64,000 nucleotides of DNA, taken from the NCBI GenBank assembly GCA_963650135.1, contig CAVJLG010000025.1, positions 27,579-91,578 on the forward strand, written 5' to 3'. Within the stretch, counting starts at the first letter, position 1. Each line of letters starts with the position of its first letter. Under the pieces are notes generated by a model. It did no database searches. It saw only the letters and a list, made by a program, of their open reading frames with translations, and had not been told where the DNA came from. Below, one piece after another: positions 1-8,338 of this stretch. Origin of the DNA: HGM13006 sp963650135 (GTDB lineage: Bacteria > Bacillota > Clostridia > Oscillospirales > Oscillospiraceae). Position numbers and translations under genes: made by a program.

Positions 1-478
1 CCTCCACCTCAATGGGGCTGTTTTTGCAGATGTAGGCGATCTGGTCGTGGCTCAGTTCCCGGGCCAATACCACCCGGCTGATGCCCATTTCCGCTGCGCG
101 CAAAACACCGTCCAGATTATGCACTGCCATCTGGGTGCTGGCATGGATGGGCACATCCGGCGCAAGGGCCCGCACCAGCTGACATACCCCCAGATCCTGC
201 ACCAAAATCGCGTCTACCCCGGCTCGGGACGCCTCCAGAATTTCCTTGGCGGCATCCTTCAGCTCCCGATCCAGCACCAGGGTATTGAGCGTCAGATAGA
301 CCTTTACGCCCCGGACATGACAATAGCTCACCCACTGGTGCAGCTGCTCCGGGGTGAAGTTTTTGGCATTCATGCGGGCATTAAAGCTCCCGCAGCCCAA
401 ATATACGGCATCCGCTCCGTTTTGTACCGCAGCCACCAGTGCATCACTGGAGCCGGCAGGGGATAATACTTCTAACAT
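1..478 (-). CDS. Peptidase U32 family protein (partial, N-terminal part)
   Basis: The first 159 residues of a U32-family (collagenase-like) protein; the gene runs off the left edge of the window. The start MLEVLSPAGS, then NGADAVYLG, FNAR.NAKNF and the block HASTQMAVHN are characteristic of the U32 TIM-barrel domain. Family members include RNA- or cofactor-modifying proteins (RlhA, TrhP, UbiU/V) and putative proteases, so the exact role cannot be fixed from this fragment. The ATG at 478 is preceded by an AGGAAA ribosome binding site, with an extended -10 promoter upstream. No signal peptide is present, so the protein is cytoplasmic. It is divergent from the lipoprotein gene at 796. Confidence 0.88.
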   Translation of the reverse strand, partial: MLEVLSPAGSSDALVAAVQNGADAVYLGCGSFNARMNAKNFTPEQLHQWVSYCHVRGVKVYLTLNTLVLDRELKDAAKEILEASRAGVDAILVQDLGVCQLVRALAPDVPIHASTQMAVHNLDGVLRAAEMGISRVVLARELSHDQIAYICKNSPIEVE

Positions 479-546
479 ATATCGTTTCCTCACTGAACGC
501 GCCCCGAAATTGCTATTAGGGCGCAGTATTTCTATTGTGAATTTAC

Positions 547-555
547 ATTATAGCA
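547..555 (-). promoter_or_regulatory. Extended -10 promoter for the U32 gene
   Basis: On the minus strand the sequence reads TGC-TATAAT about 70 bases before the ATG at 478. The -35 region (TTTCCC) is poor, as expected for an extended -10 promoter. Confidence 0.55.
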
Positions 556-718
556 CACTTTCGAAGTCCGGGAAACCCCCTGAGCCCGGGAAATAGCGGA
601 ATTTCGGCTTTCCGCCCCCTTTCGGTTCTATTTTGCCCTGCGGGTATGTTGGATTTGTTTCCGAATGGTTAATTTTCCGCGGAGATACCGCGAACTCCCT
701 TTTCATTCGTAAAATCCA

Positions 719-727
719 TGCTATAAT
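719..727 (+). promoter_or_regulatory. Extended -10 promoter for the beta-helix lipoprotein
   Basis: TGC-TATAAT with no good -35 element lies about 70 bases upstream of the chosen start at 796. Confidence 0.55.
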
Positions 728-795
728 GACGTAAAGTTTTGCGGAACACCACCCGCAGCTTCCCCGGCAAATGCCGGGAGATTGGATGTGTTACT

Positions 796-2805
796 ATGAC
801 AAAAAAGAAACTCGCACTGCTGCTCTCGGGTCTAATGCTGCTGAGTGCATGCGGTGCTCCTGGGGAAACGGCGGCTTCCGTCTCATCTGCCGCTCCCGTT
901 TCCGACTCTGCCAGCGTGGCAGTGGAGACTTCCGCCGCTGACGAGGCGCTGGCCACCGTCGGTACCATTACCCTGAATGGCGACAGCATCACCGTCAGCG
1001 GAAACGGTGCAACGGTAAACGGCACCACCGTTACCATCACCCAGCCCGGCAACTATGACATCACCGGCGAGCTCTCCGACGGACAGATTCTTGTGGACGC
1101 CGAGAAAGAGGATGAGATTTCCCTGACCCTCTCCGGCGCTTCCATCACCTGCTCCAGCAGCGCGCCGATCTATGTAAAAAAGGCAGGCGCTGTAACCATC
1201 ATTTTGGCTGACGGCACAGAAAACTACATCTCTGACAGCGACACCTATGCCCTGGAAGAGGGCGAGGATGAGCCGGATGCCGCGATTTTCTCCAAGGCCG
1301 ACCTAAGCTTTTCCGGCGACGGTAAGCTGACCGTGGAGGGCAACTATGATATGGCCATTCACAGTAAGGATTCGGTGTGTTTCTTCGACAGCGGCACCTA
1401 TGACATTCTCTCCGCCGGAGACGGCGTCAAGGGCAAAGACAGCGTGCTGATTGCCGGTGCAATTGCCATGAACATCACAGCCGGACAGGACGGCATTCAG
1501 TCCTCCAGCAGCAAAGACGGCCCCGGCACCATTCTTTTGGAAGGCGGCAGCACCATTTCCATCACCGCCGGAAAGCACGGCATAAAAGCGGAAACTGCGC
1601 TGTCTGTTTCGACCGGCACCCTAACCATTGACGCCCAAGAAGACGGTCTGCACGCTGGCGACTTCATCCATATCGGCGGACACGACAGCGATCCCGCCCC
1701 TGTGCTAACCATCACAGCCGGATGTGACGGCATTCAATCCACCACCGATCTTACCATATGGTCCGGCGACATCTCCATCACCACCGGCGGCGGCGCAGCC
1801 AACGCCCCGGAGCATGTGGAGGAATTCGGCTTCCCGGGCTGGTTTGACACCCAAGAGGATTCTTCCGATGAAACCAGCTCCAGCGCCAAGGGTCTGAAGT
1901 CCGACGGCGACATGACCATTGACGGCGGCACCATCAACCTGGACTGCATGGACGACGGTCTGCACTGTGGCGGCGTACTCACCATTTCCGACGGTGCCGA
2001 TTTGACCATTGCCTCCGGCGACGACGGCGTTCACTCCGACGATACTCTGGTCATCAGCGGCGGCACCATTAACATCACCCAGAGCTATGAGGGCCTGGAG
2101 GCCGTGTTCATCACCATCAGCGGCGGCGATATCTCCCTGGTAGCTTCCGACGACGGACTCAATGCGGCTGGCGGAAGTTCTGCGGATACGGACTTCGAAT
2201 TCATGGGCCCCGGTCAGGAGGGGACCGCTGAAACGCTGGAGGAAGCCAGCTATTACATTCTGATAACCGGCGGCACCCTGAACGTGGACGCTGGCGGCGA
2301 CGGTCTTGATTCCAACGGCGCGTTCTTTATGGAGGGCGGTACCGTCATTGTATCCGGCCCTGAGGATTCCATGAACGGTGCCCTGGACTACACCACCACC
2401 GGCCAGACCACCGGCGGCACCCTGATTGCCTGCGGTGCATCCGGCATGGCCCAGAATTTTGACAGCTCTTCGACCCAGTGCAGCCTGCTCTACAATTTCG
2501 ACGAGACGTTTGAAGGCGGCACCACCGTTACCCTTTCTGATGCAACCGGCACGGTGCTGTTTGAAGCAGAGATGGCAAAGAGCTTTAACAGCGTGGTCAT
2601 TTCCACCCCGGATATGCAGGTGGGCGAAACCTACACCCTCTCCTGCGGTGATAACTCGGTTGAGGTTGAGCTCACCGATACCATCACCGCAGTTGGCTCC
2701 GGCGGATTCGGCGGCGGCCCTGGCGGCGGTCCCGGCGGTCCCGGTGGTGGTCCGGGTGACTTTGGCGGACCTGGCGGTGGCCCCGGAGGCTCTCCCGGAT
2801 TCTAA
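796..2805 (+). CDS. Carbohydrate-binding domain lipoprotein (Cthe_2159/DUF4353-like beta-helix)
   Basis: A 669-residue exported lipoprotein. The start at 796 is chosen because it gives a clean lipoprotein signal (MTKKKLALLLSGLMLLSACG, lipobox LSAC); 19 further in-frame codons upstream would spoil the signal peptide. The body is built of repeated turns of the type DG.....GT.TI and DDGL, as in the calcium-dependent right-handed beta-helix domain of Cthe_2159, which binds acidic polysaccharides such as polygalacturonate (family knowledge). The last 40 residues are an almost pure Gly/Pro/Phe tract (GGFGGGPGGGPGG). It is monocistronic, with an extended -10 promoter before it and a strong terminator behind. 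Likely role: anchored surface protein binding polysaccharide; ligand unknown. Confidence 0.85.
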   Translation: MTKKKLALLLSGLMLLSACGAPGETAASVSSAAPVSDSASVAVETSAADEALATVGTITLNGDSITVSGNGATVNGTTVTITQPGNYDITGELSDGQILVDAEKEDEISLTLSGASITCSSSAPIYVKKAGAVTIILADGTENYISDSDTYALEEGEDEPDAAIFSKADLSFSGDGKLTVEGNYDMAIHSKDSVCFFDSGTYDILSAGDGVKGKDSVLIAGAIAMNITAGQDGIQSSSSKDGPGTILLEGGSTISITAGKHGIKAETALSVSTGTLTIDAQEDGLHAGDFIHIGGHDSDPAPVLTITAGCDGIQSTTDLTIWSGDISITTGGGAANAPEHVEEFGFPGWFDTQEDSSDETSSSAKGLKSDGDMTIDGGTINLDCMDDGLHCGGVLTISDGADLTIASGDDGVHSDDTLVISGGTINITQSYEGLEAVFITISGGDISLVASDDGLNAAGGSSADTDFEFMGPGQEGTAETLEEASYYILITGGTLNVDAGGDGLDSNGAFFMEGGTVIVSGPEDSMNGALDYTTTGQTTGGTLIACGASGMAQNFDSSSTQCSLLYNFDETFEGGTTVTLSDATGTVLFEAEMAKSFNSVVISTPDMQVGETYTLSCGDNSVEVELTDTITAVGSGGFGGGPGGGPGGPGGGPGDFGGPGGGPGGSPGF

Positions 2806-2820
2806 ATTATCATTCCAATA

Positions 2821-2853
2821 CCTGCTGCTCACACCCGGGCAGCAGGTATTTTT
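2821..2853 (+). terminator. Rho-independent terminator after the beta-helix lipoprotein
   Basis: CCTGCTGC pairs with GCAGCAGG around an 11-base loop, followed by ATTTTT. Confidence 0.85.
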
Positions 2854-2854
2854 C

Positions 2855-2883
2855 TTGACAGCCGCTTTCCCATCTCGTAAGAT
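2855..2883 (+). promoter_or_regulatory. Sigma-A promoter of the LysR regulator gene
   Basis: TTGACA, 17-base spacer, TAAGAT, immediately after the preceding terminator and 31 bases before the ATG at 2914. Confidence 0.8.
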
Positions 2884-2913
2884 AAGAAAAAGCCTTTGTG
2901 GGAGGTTCCGTCT

Positions 2914-3804
2914 ATGGAAATCGAATACCTGCACGAATTTACCGTCATCGCAAATCTGGGCAGCTTCTCCCGGGCTGCCGAGGAGCTTTGTATCTCTCAA
3001 CCCGCTCTGTCCAAGCACATTGCAGCCCTGGAACGGGAATTGGACACGCCGCTGCTGACCCGCAATTCCCGGAACGTCTCCCTCTCCCCCGCCGGTGCGC
3101 AGATCCTCCCCATGGCGGCTGAAATTTTCTCCCTGGGCAACAAAATCCGGGTTGCCGCCGCCAAGGAAAGTCGGAAGGATCGCCATATTCTCACCATTGC
3201 CTCCATTCCGGTGATGGCGCAGTATAATATCACCGGCGTTCTGGCAAAGTTCCAGCAGCAGTTTCCGCAGATTACACTGGATGTGGCCGAATGCGAGCAG
3301 CATGATCTGGACGATATGCTGCGGGGCGGGCGATGCGAGCTTGCCTTCACGCGAAAATCCGGCCCCGGGGAGACGGATATGGAATATCTCCCCTTCGCCC
3401 AGGACCATCTGGTGGCAGTTCTGCCCGAGGCCCATCCCCTGGCCCAAGCATCGCAGCTGCAGCTCCGGGATTTCAAGGATCAGCCTCTTTTGTGCTTAGA
3501 CCAGCGCACAGGGCTCTATGATCTCTGCACCCGGCTCTGCCTTCAAGCGGGCTTTCAGCCGGATTTTGTCTATACCGGCCACCGTCCGGAAAACATTGTC
3601 GGCTTAGCTGCGCAGAACATGGGCGTCGCCCTTTTGATGCAGCGGCACACCGACTATATCCATCTGCAAAACGTCGTCACCATCGACATTACCCCCCGGG
3701 TAGAGAGCACCATCTGTTTAGTCCGGCAAAAGGGCGTTCGTCCCAGCCGGATGGGGCAGAGCTTCTGGGACTTTGTTGGGAGCCTTGCCGCCCAGGAGGC
3801 TTGA
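2914..3804 (+). CDS. LysR family transcriptional regulator
   Basis: A 296-residue LysR-type regulator. Residues 1-60 form the winged helix-turn-helix (GSFSRAAEELCISQPALSKH), followed by the linker helix and a periplasmic-binding-protein-like effector domain from about residue 90. The start is the ATG at 2914, 8 bases after GGAGG; the open frame extends 6 codons further without a ribosome binding site. It has its own promoter and lies upstream of and in the same direction as the ubiD operon, whose control region contains a 15-bp palindrome of the T-N11-A type. It is therefore the probable regulator of that operon, with an aromatic acid as likely effector (inference). Confidence 0.92.
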   Translation: MEIEYLHEFTVIANLGSFSRAAEELCISQPALSKHIAALERELDTPLLTRNSRNVSLSPAGAQILPMAAEIFSLGNKIRVAAAKESRKDRHILTIASIPVMAQYNITGVLAKFQQQFPQITLDVAECEQHDLDDMLRGGRCELAFTRKSGPGETDMEYLPFAQDHLVAVLPEAHPLAQASQLQLRDFKDQPLLCLDQRTGLYDLCTRLCLQAGFQPDFVYTGHRPENIVGLAAQNMGVALLMQRHTDYIHLQNVVTIDITPRVESTICLVRQKGVRPSRMGQSFWDFVGSLAAQEA

Positions 3805-3811
3805 CCCGGAT

Positions 3812-3826
3812 ATTCCCGCCGGGAAT
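3812..3826. promoter_or_regulatory. Candidate LysR-type operator (T-N11-A palindrome)
   Basis: The perfect inverted repeat ATTCCCGCCGGGAAT contains the T-N11-A signature of LysR recognition sites. It lies 20 bases upstream of the -35 box of the ubiD promoter, where LysR activators usually bind. Confidence 0.6.
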
Positions 3827-3846
3827 CGATTCCCCGCAAAACAGAA

Positions 3847-3875
3847 TTGCACGGAATCGCCGGGGCTGATACAAT
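3847..3875 (+). promoter_or_regulatory. Promoter of the ubiD-ubiX-lpdD operon
   Basis: TTGCAC, 17-base spacer, TACAAT, 67 bases before the chosen ubiD start. Confidence 0.7.
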
Positions 3876-3942
3876 AGCCATAGAAGTATGTCCGGATTTT
3901 TCGCCGGATTTCATAGAAGACTACATGTTTGGAGTGATTTTC

Positions 3943-5418
3943 ATGCAAGTACACGATCTTCGCAGCGCCCTCAAGCTGCTGGAGGATATGCCCGGCCAGC
4001 TGGTTTCTACCGATGTGGAGGTAGATCCCGCCGCAGAGCTTTCGGGTGTTTACCGCTATGTTGGTGCAGGCGGAACCGTCATGCGGCCCACCAAGGTTGG
4101 CGGCCCTGCCATGATATTCAACAACGTAAAGGGCCATCCCGACGCCCGGGTGCTCATTGGTCTGCTGGCAAACCGGCAGCGAGTGGCAAAGCTGCTGGGC
4201 ACCACCAAGGAGGATGTGGGCAAGCTTCTGTGCCGCTGCGCCCAGAACCCCATTCAGCCGGTGGTTACCGACGATCCCGCCCCCTGCCAGGAGATTGTCC
4301 ATCTGGCGACGGACCCGGATTTTGACTTATATCACCTGATTCCCGCCCCCACCAACACCCCAAAGGATGCGGGCCCCTATATCACCATGAGTATGTGCTA
4401 TGCCACCCATCCCGACACCGGCCTCAGCGACGTCACCATTCACCGGATGTGCATCCAGAGCAAGGACGAGCTCTCCATTTTCCTGATGCCCGGCGCGCGG
4501 CATATTGGCGCTATGGCAGAGCGGGCCACCGAGCTGGGCCGTCCGCTGCCCATCTCCATCTCCATCGGCGTGGACCCGGCCATTGAGGTTGGCTCCTGCT
4601 TCGAGCCCCCAACAACCCCCCTGGGCTTTAACGAGCTGTCCATTGCCGGTGCCATTCGGAATACCCCCGTGGTGCTGCACAAGTGCGTTGCCATTGAAGA
4701 GAACTGCATTGCCAACGCCGAATATGTGATCGAGGGCGAGATCCAGCCCGGCGTTCGAGTGGTAGAGGATCAGAACTCCCACACCGGCTATGCCATGCCC
4801 GAATTCCCCGGCTATAATGGCCGCGCCTCCAGTGAATGCTGGCTCATCAAGGTCAAGGCTGTTACCACCCGGAAAAAACCCATTATGCAAACCGTCATCG
4901 GCCCCTCTGAGGAGCACGTCAACCTGGCAGGCATCCCCACCGAGGCCAGCATCTATAATCTGATTGAAAAAGCCCTGCCCGGCAAAGTCACCAACGTCTA
5001 CGCCCATCCATCCGGCGGCGGCAAATATATGGCGGTGCTCCAGTGCCGGAAGACCGTCCATACCGACGAGGGCAAGCAGCGTCAGGCGGCATTGCTGGCG
5101 TTCTCGGCCTTCCCGGAGCTCAAGCATGTGATTCTGGTGGACGAGGATGTGGATATTTTCGACAGTCAGGATGTACTCTGGGCCATGAACACCCGCTTCC
5201 AGGGGGATCGGGATATCGTCACCATTCCCGGCGTGCGCTGCCATCCCCTGGACCCCAGCTCTAATCCCACCTACTCCCCCTCCATTCCCGATATTGGCGT
5301 CAGCTGCAAAACCATTTTCGACTGCACCGTTCCGTTCCATTTGAAGGACCGGTTCCAGCGGGCCGAATTTCTGGAGGTAGACCCCAAGCATTGGCTGCCG
5401 GACTTTGATTTCTCCTGA
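3943..5418 (+). CDS. UbiD family decarboxylase
   Basis: A 491-residue UbiD-family enzyme, normal length for the family. UbiD enzymes use prenylated FMN and a divalent metal for reversible non-oxidative decarboxylation of aromatic or alpha,beta-unsaturated acids in the cytoplasm. Visible family blocks are the N-terminal GVYRYVGAGG, the GVDPAIEVGSC region with LGFNELSIAGA, and AEYVIEGEI, which holds the conserved glutamate. The start at 3943 has GGAG 8 bases upstream; the frame is open 32 codons further but without a site. It heads an operon with ubiX and an LpdD-like gene, the arrangement of hydroxybenzoate, vanillate and gallate decarboxylase (vdcBCD/lpdBCD-type) loci. The substrate cannot be read from sequence. 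Confidence 0.93.
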   Translation: MQVHDLRSALKLLEDMPGQLVSTDVEVDPAAELSGVYRYVGAGGTVMRPTKVGGPAMIFNNVKGHPDARVLIGLLANRQRVAKLLGTTKEDVGKLLCRCAQNPIQPVVTDDPAPCQEIVHLATDPDFDLYHLIPAPTNTPKDAGPYITMSMCYATHPDTGLSDVTIHRMCIQSKDELSIFLMPGARHIGAMAERATELGRPLPISISIGVDPAIEVGSCFEPPTTPLGFNELSIAGAIRNTPVVLHKCVAIEENCIANAEYVIEGEIQPGVRVVEDQNSHTGYAMPEFPGYNGRASSECWLIKVKAVTTRKKPIMQTVIGPSEEHVNLAGIPTEASIYNLIEKALPGKVTNVYAHPSGGGKYMAVLQCRKTVHTDEGKQRQAALLAFSAFPELKHVILVDEDVDIFDSQDVLWAMNTRFQGDRDIVTIPGVRCHPLDPSSNPTYSPSIPDIGVSCKTIFDCTVPFHLKDRFQRAEFLEVDPKHWLPDFDFS

Positions 5419-5428
5419 GGGCACTGTC

Positions 5429-5995
5429 ATGACGCAAAAACGACTGCTCATTGGCATCACCGGCGCATCCGGCGCACCTTTGGCATTGGAGCTGCTCCGT
5501 CAGATGCAGGAGATACCCCAGGTAGAAACCCATGTGATTTTGTCCCAATGCGGCGAACTGACCCTGACCCACGAGGCAGGGCTCACCCGCGAAGCCCTGC
5601 GCAGCCTCTGCACCTGTCTATATGACAACCAGGACTACGGTGCAGGCCCCGCCAGCGGAAGCTTTGAATCCCTGGGGATGGTCATCATCCCGTGCAGCAT
5701 GAAAACCCTGGCAGGCGTGGTCAGCGGCTACTGCGACACCCTGCTGCTTCGTGCCGCCGATGTGACCATGAAGGAGCGCAGGCCCCTGGTTTTGGTGCCC
5801 AGAGAGTGTCCCTTCAGTACCCTGCATCTTCGCAATCTCACCACCGCCAGCGAGCTAGGGGCCGATATCATCCCCCCGGTTCCTGCTTACTACAATCACC
5901 CCAAAACCATCGAAGACGTAAATCGTCAGGTGGCGAAAAAGGTACTGTCCCGGTTTCATCTGGGGCAGGTGCCGGAATGGACAGGGATGCCGTGA
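5429..5995 (+). CDS. ubiX: UbiX family flavin prenyltransferase
   Basis: A 188-residue UbiX/Pad1-type protein that prenylates FMN to make the cofactor used by UbiD. It has the N-terminal Rossmann-like flavin motif GITGASGAP, the central IIPCSMKTLAGV block and the LVLVPRECPFS segment typical of the family. The start at 5429 follows GAGGG by 7 bases; it begins 11 bases after the ubiD stop, and its TGA overlaps the ATG of the next gene. Such coupling indicates co-production with UbiD. In decarboxylase loci this subunit is often called subunit B. Confidence 0.94.
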   Translation: MTQKRLLIGITGASGAPLALELLRQMQEIPQVETHVILSQCGELTLTHEAGLTREALRSLCTCLYDNQDYGAGPASGSFESLGMVIIPCSMKTLAGVVSGYCDTLLLRAADVTMKERRPLVLVPRECPFSTLHLRNLTTASELGADIIPPVPAYYNHPKTIEDVNRQVAKKVLSRFHLGQVPEWTGMP

Positions 5996-6339
5996 TGAAA
6001 TGGGAGCTTACCATTCTGAACCGCCCGGTAATTTGCACTGTTACCCCGCTGGACGACGGAATTCATGTGCTGCTCACCGGCGGCGACAAGGGCCATATCG
6101 GCGCAGTCTCCGTCTGTGATCCCGGCCAGCCGCCGGAGACGATGACATTCCCCGGGCATAAGGAGCAATATATCACAGTGCCCTGGTCAGAAACCATCGC
6201 AAATGCTGCCCAACAGCGCTGCTGTGTTGTCTGCGGCATTCACTATGACCATACCGCCCCGGCGGAAATTGAAACGATTATGGCGCATACCGGCGAAATG
6301 CTCCAGAGCGTGCTTTCATCGCTTCCCCATATGACATAA
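5995..6339 (+). CDS. LpdD/VdcD-like prenylated-flavin chaperone (decarboxylase subunit D)
   Basis: A 114-residue protein starting inside the ubiX stop codon (TGATG overlap). The signature LLTGGDKGHIGAVSV is what I recognise from the small D proteins of UbiD-type loci (VdcD, LpdD), which are thought to pass or stabilise prenylated FMN for the decarboxylase. Its presence makes the locus a full B-C-D set and argues for a phenolic-acid decarboxylase rather than a quinone-biosynthesis UbiD. No membrane segment or signal peptide is present. A terminator follows immediately. Confidence 0.8.
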   Translation: MKWELTILNRPVICTVTPLDDGIHVLLTGGDKGHIGAVSVCDPGQPPETMTFPGHKEQYITVPWSETIANAAQQRCCVVCGIHYDHTAPAEIETIMAHTGEMLQSVLSSLPHMT

Positions 6340-6340
6340 A

Positions 6341-6388
6341 AAGAAGCATACGAACGCGGACTTTCTCGCATTCGTATGCTTTTTTATT
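6341..6388. terminator. Bidirectional terminator between the lpdD-like gene and the small membrane-protein gene
   Basis: A 15-bp stem (AAGCATACGAACGCG, positions 6344-6358, against 6367-6381, one mismatch), with a T run to the right and an A run to the left, serving both converging genes. Confidence 0.88.
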
Positions 6389-6390
6389 TG

Positions 6391-6576
6391 TTATTCTACT
6401 ACGGTTTCCTGTACGATGCCGTTCAGCGCCTCTACCGTTTTTGCAGGCATGTCCTGTTCCCGGGCAATGACCCCGGTTTTCAGCAGTATGGTCAGCGCCG
6501 CCAGTACCAGCACGGTTACAATACCCGCCCGCAGCGACAGCGCAGTCAGGGACTTTTCCTGATCGTTGGATTTCAT
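6391..6576 (-). CDS. Small single-pass membrane protein, unknown function
   Basis: A 61-residue protein with one predicted membrane helix (about residues 14-36, AGIVTVLVLAALTILLKTGV) flanked by a basic/polar N-terminus and an acidic C-terminus. It is supported as a gene by AGGAGG 7 bases before the ATG, its own promoter (6634-6662) and a terminator directly after it. It follows the permease gene on the same strand by about 200 bases. I do not recognise the family. Confidence 0.6.
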   Translation of the reverse strand: MKSNDQEKSLTALSLRAGIVTVLVLAALTILLKTGVIAREQDMPAKTVEALNGIVQETVVE

Positions 6577-6633
6577 CGGTTATCCTCCTGTATTCCGGCT
6601 GCATTGCCGCAGCCTTCCCGTTAATCGACCAAC

Positions 6634-6662
6634 ATCATACACTACTTTTTCGTAAAAAGCAA
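6634..6662 (-). promoter_or_regulatory. Promoter of the small membrane-protein gene
   Basis: On the minus strand: TTGCTT, 17-base spacer, TATGAT, about 57 bases before the start at 6576. Confidence 0.6.
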
Positions 6663-6772
6663 CCTCTCTTTGGAAATATTAAGAAGATTATAATATTCCA
6701 ATTCTTCCAACGCTTCGACATTGCAGGAAAATGCCCCGCCGCTGTATTCATAGGCCGCACCGGGGTGCTATG

Positions 6773-8215
6773 TTAGATTTCTTCCTGAACGGTTGCAGGC
6801 TCTTCCACAGCTTCCGTTTCCTTTTTTCCGCCAAAATCCTTGGTCAGCAGCCACTCGCAGATAAAGGAGATCACAATGCCCACCAGCAGGCCCGTCTGGG
6901 GATTGGTAATGGCCAGCACGCCGCCAATGAGCCCCGCCACACCACGCTGGGTATTGTTTTTGCACAGTCCCAGGGCCACATAGAAGCAGCCAAAGGCCTG
7001 AATTATCAGGGTCAGGCTCATGGACAGGGGCAGAATCGGGCGAATCAATGCCACCAGTGGTAAAAACAGGCAGCAAATCCATTTTGTCACATTAAATGTA
7101 ATGCAGCCGCCAAAGAAGGAATACATATTCTCCTTGCCGGTTTTATACCGCTCGCAGATGGTCACCATCATAGCGGACCAGAGGGGCCCGGACAGGGTCA
7201 CCGTGGGGCAGAACAGGCTCTGAATAATGTTTCTGATGCCGCAGCAAATATTGGTGAGATTGGGGTTCACCTTCACGTCCTCGTCCGGACGATACTGCTT
7301 TGCATCCTCCAGGAACTCCGTTCCGGTGACGATATCGCCAAAGGAAATGATATAGGCCACCACTGCCATCACTGCCGCAGAGGAAATCACATGCCAGGAG
7401 GGAAGGCCCAGCGCCGTAAGGCAGAAGTTCCCCAGCACATATTTCAGCCCGGGAATGGGGTTAAAAACAATGCCGTCGGCCAATACGTTCACCGGCGTAG
7501 AGATTTCACCCGCCAGCATACCAACAATATAGGCCAACAGCAGCGCCGGTACAAAGCCGCACTTGGCCAGGAACTTAATGAACTTATGGCCGGGTTTCTT
7601 CTTCTGCCGGCTAAAGCCCAGCGAAAACAGCAAAAACAGCGCCACCAATACACCAACGGAGAAGCTGATGGGAGAGCCGTAGAAGCCCACGCCGCCATTC
7701 TCCGCCGCTGCGAAGCCATATTTGCCAATGACAGCGGAAAAGCCTGCGCCAATCAGAATGCCCGCCTTTACCGACACCGGCACCTTATGCACCAGCCGCG
7801 AGGCAAGCCCTGTAACGCCCAGGATTAAGTACAGCAGTCCCAATATCAGCTGGAGCATCACCAATGCCTGAATGCGCTCAGTGGTATTCTGGAAGGACAG
7901 CAGCCACGTTGTGACCAATGGAATCGCCGGTGTAATCCAGCCGCCCACAATGGGGTCGCCCACAATGTTCTGAAATACATACAACAGCTCGTGGATACAG
8001 ACAATGGACAGCGCAACGGAGAAAGGCAGTCCAAAGATATCCTGTAAATACGCCACCGCCGACACACCGGTTACAAACACCACCATTGCCTGGATCATTT
8101 CCGGCAGCTCCCAGGGGGCATGGACAAACGGGATGCGGATACGGAACATCCCCAGTTTTATGGCAGGCTGTTCGGCCCCTTCCGCCCTGTGGGCTGATTT
8201 CATCATGATCGCCAT
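6773..8215 (-). CDS. Multi-spanning permease, NCS2/SulP-like
   Basis: A 480-residue integral membrane protein with about 12 hydrophobic segments and no signal peptide. The overall pattern, including the early PFSVALSIVCIHELLY region, the Gly-rich ILIGAGFSAVIGKYG helix and the FGDIVTGTEFLED segment, resembles the UraA/SLC26-type fold of xanthine/uracil and sulfate-type permeases. This assignment is by general pattern and only moderately sure. AGGAG precedes the ATG at 8215. It has its own strong promoter and lies convergent to the ubiD operon; import of the decarboxylase substrate is a reasonable guess. Confidence 0.65.
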   Translation of the reverse strand: MAIMMKSAHRAEGAEQPAIKLGMFRIRIPFVHAPWELPEMIQAMVVFVTGVSAVAYLQDIFGLPFSVALSIVCIHELLYVFQNIVGDPIVGGWITPAIPLVTTWLLSFQNTTERIQALVMLQLILGLLYLILGVTGLASRLVHKVPVSVKAGILIGAGFSAVIGKYGFAAAENGGVGFYGSPISFSVGVLVALFLLFSLGFSRQKKKPGHKFIKFLAKCGFVPALLLAYIVGMLAGEISTPVNVLADGIVFNPIPGLKYVLGNFCLTALGLPSWHVISSAAVMAVVAYIISFGDIVTGTEFLEDAKQYRPDEDVKVNPNLTNICCGIRNIIQSLFCPTVTLSGPLWSAMMVTICERYKTGKENMYSFFGGCITFNVTKWICCLFLPLVALIRPILPLSMSLTLIIQAFGCFYVALGLCKNNTQRGVAGLIGGVLAITNPQTGLLVGIVISFICEWLLTKDFGGKKETEAVEEPATVQEEI

Positions 8216-8259
8216 GGCATCGTGCTCCTTTATGTTGATTTTGTGAAGATATTGTGAAC

Positions 8260-8288
8260 ATCATAACATCCTGCGGAATCATTGTCAA
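8260..8288 (-). promoter_or_regulatory. Promoter of the permease gene
   Basis: On the minus strand: TTGACA, 17-base spacer, TATGAT, 45 bases before the start at 8215. Confidence 0.8.
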
Positions 8289-8338
8289 TTCCCTTTACAC
8301 ATTCTGACATAAAGAATACATCTGCACCGGTATTACGC

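Larger units (their letters stand above)
479..795. other. Divergent intergenic region, two promoters, no gene
   Basis: About 317 bases separate the U32 gene from the lipoprotein gene. Each strand carries an extended -10 element (TGC-TATAAT). A short GC-rich inverted repeat (GCGGAA/TTCCGC, around 597-616) lies between them. I see no small gene or recognisable riboswitch here. Confidence 0.6.

Noticed and set aside
1705..3447. A long antisense open frame spanning the end of the lipoprotein gene and the LysR gene
   Set aside because: It crosses a real terminator and promoter and shows no recognisable domain.
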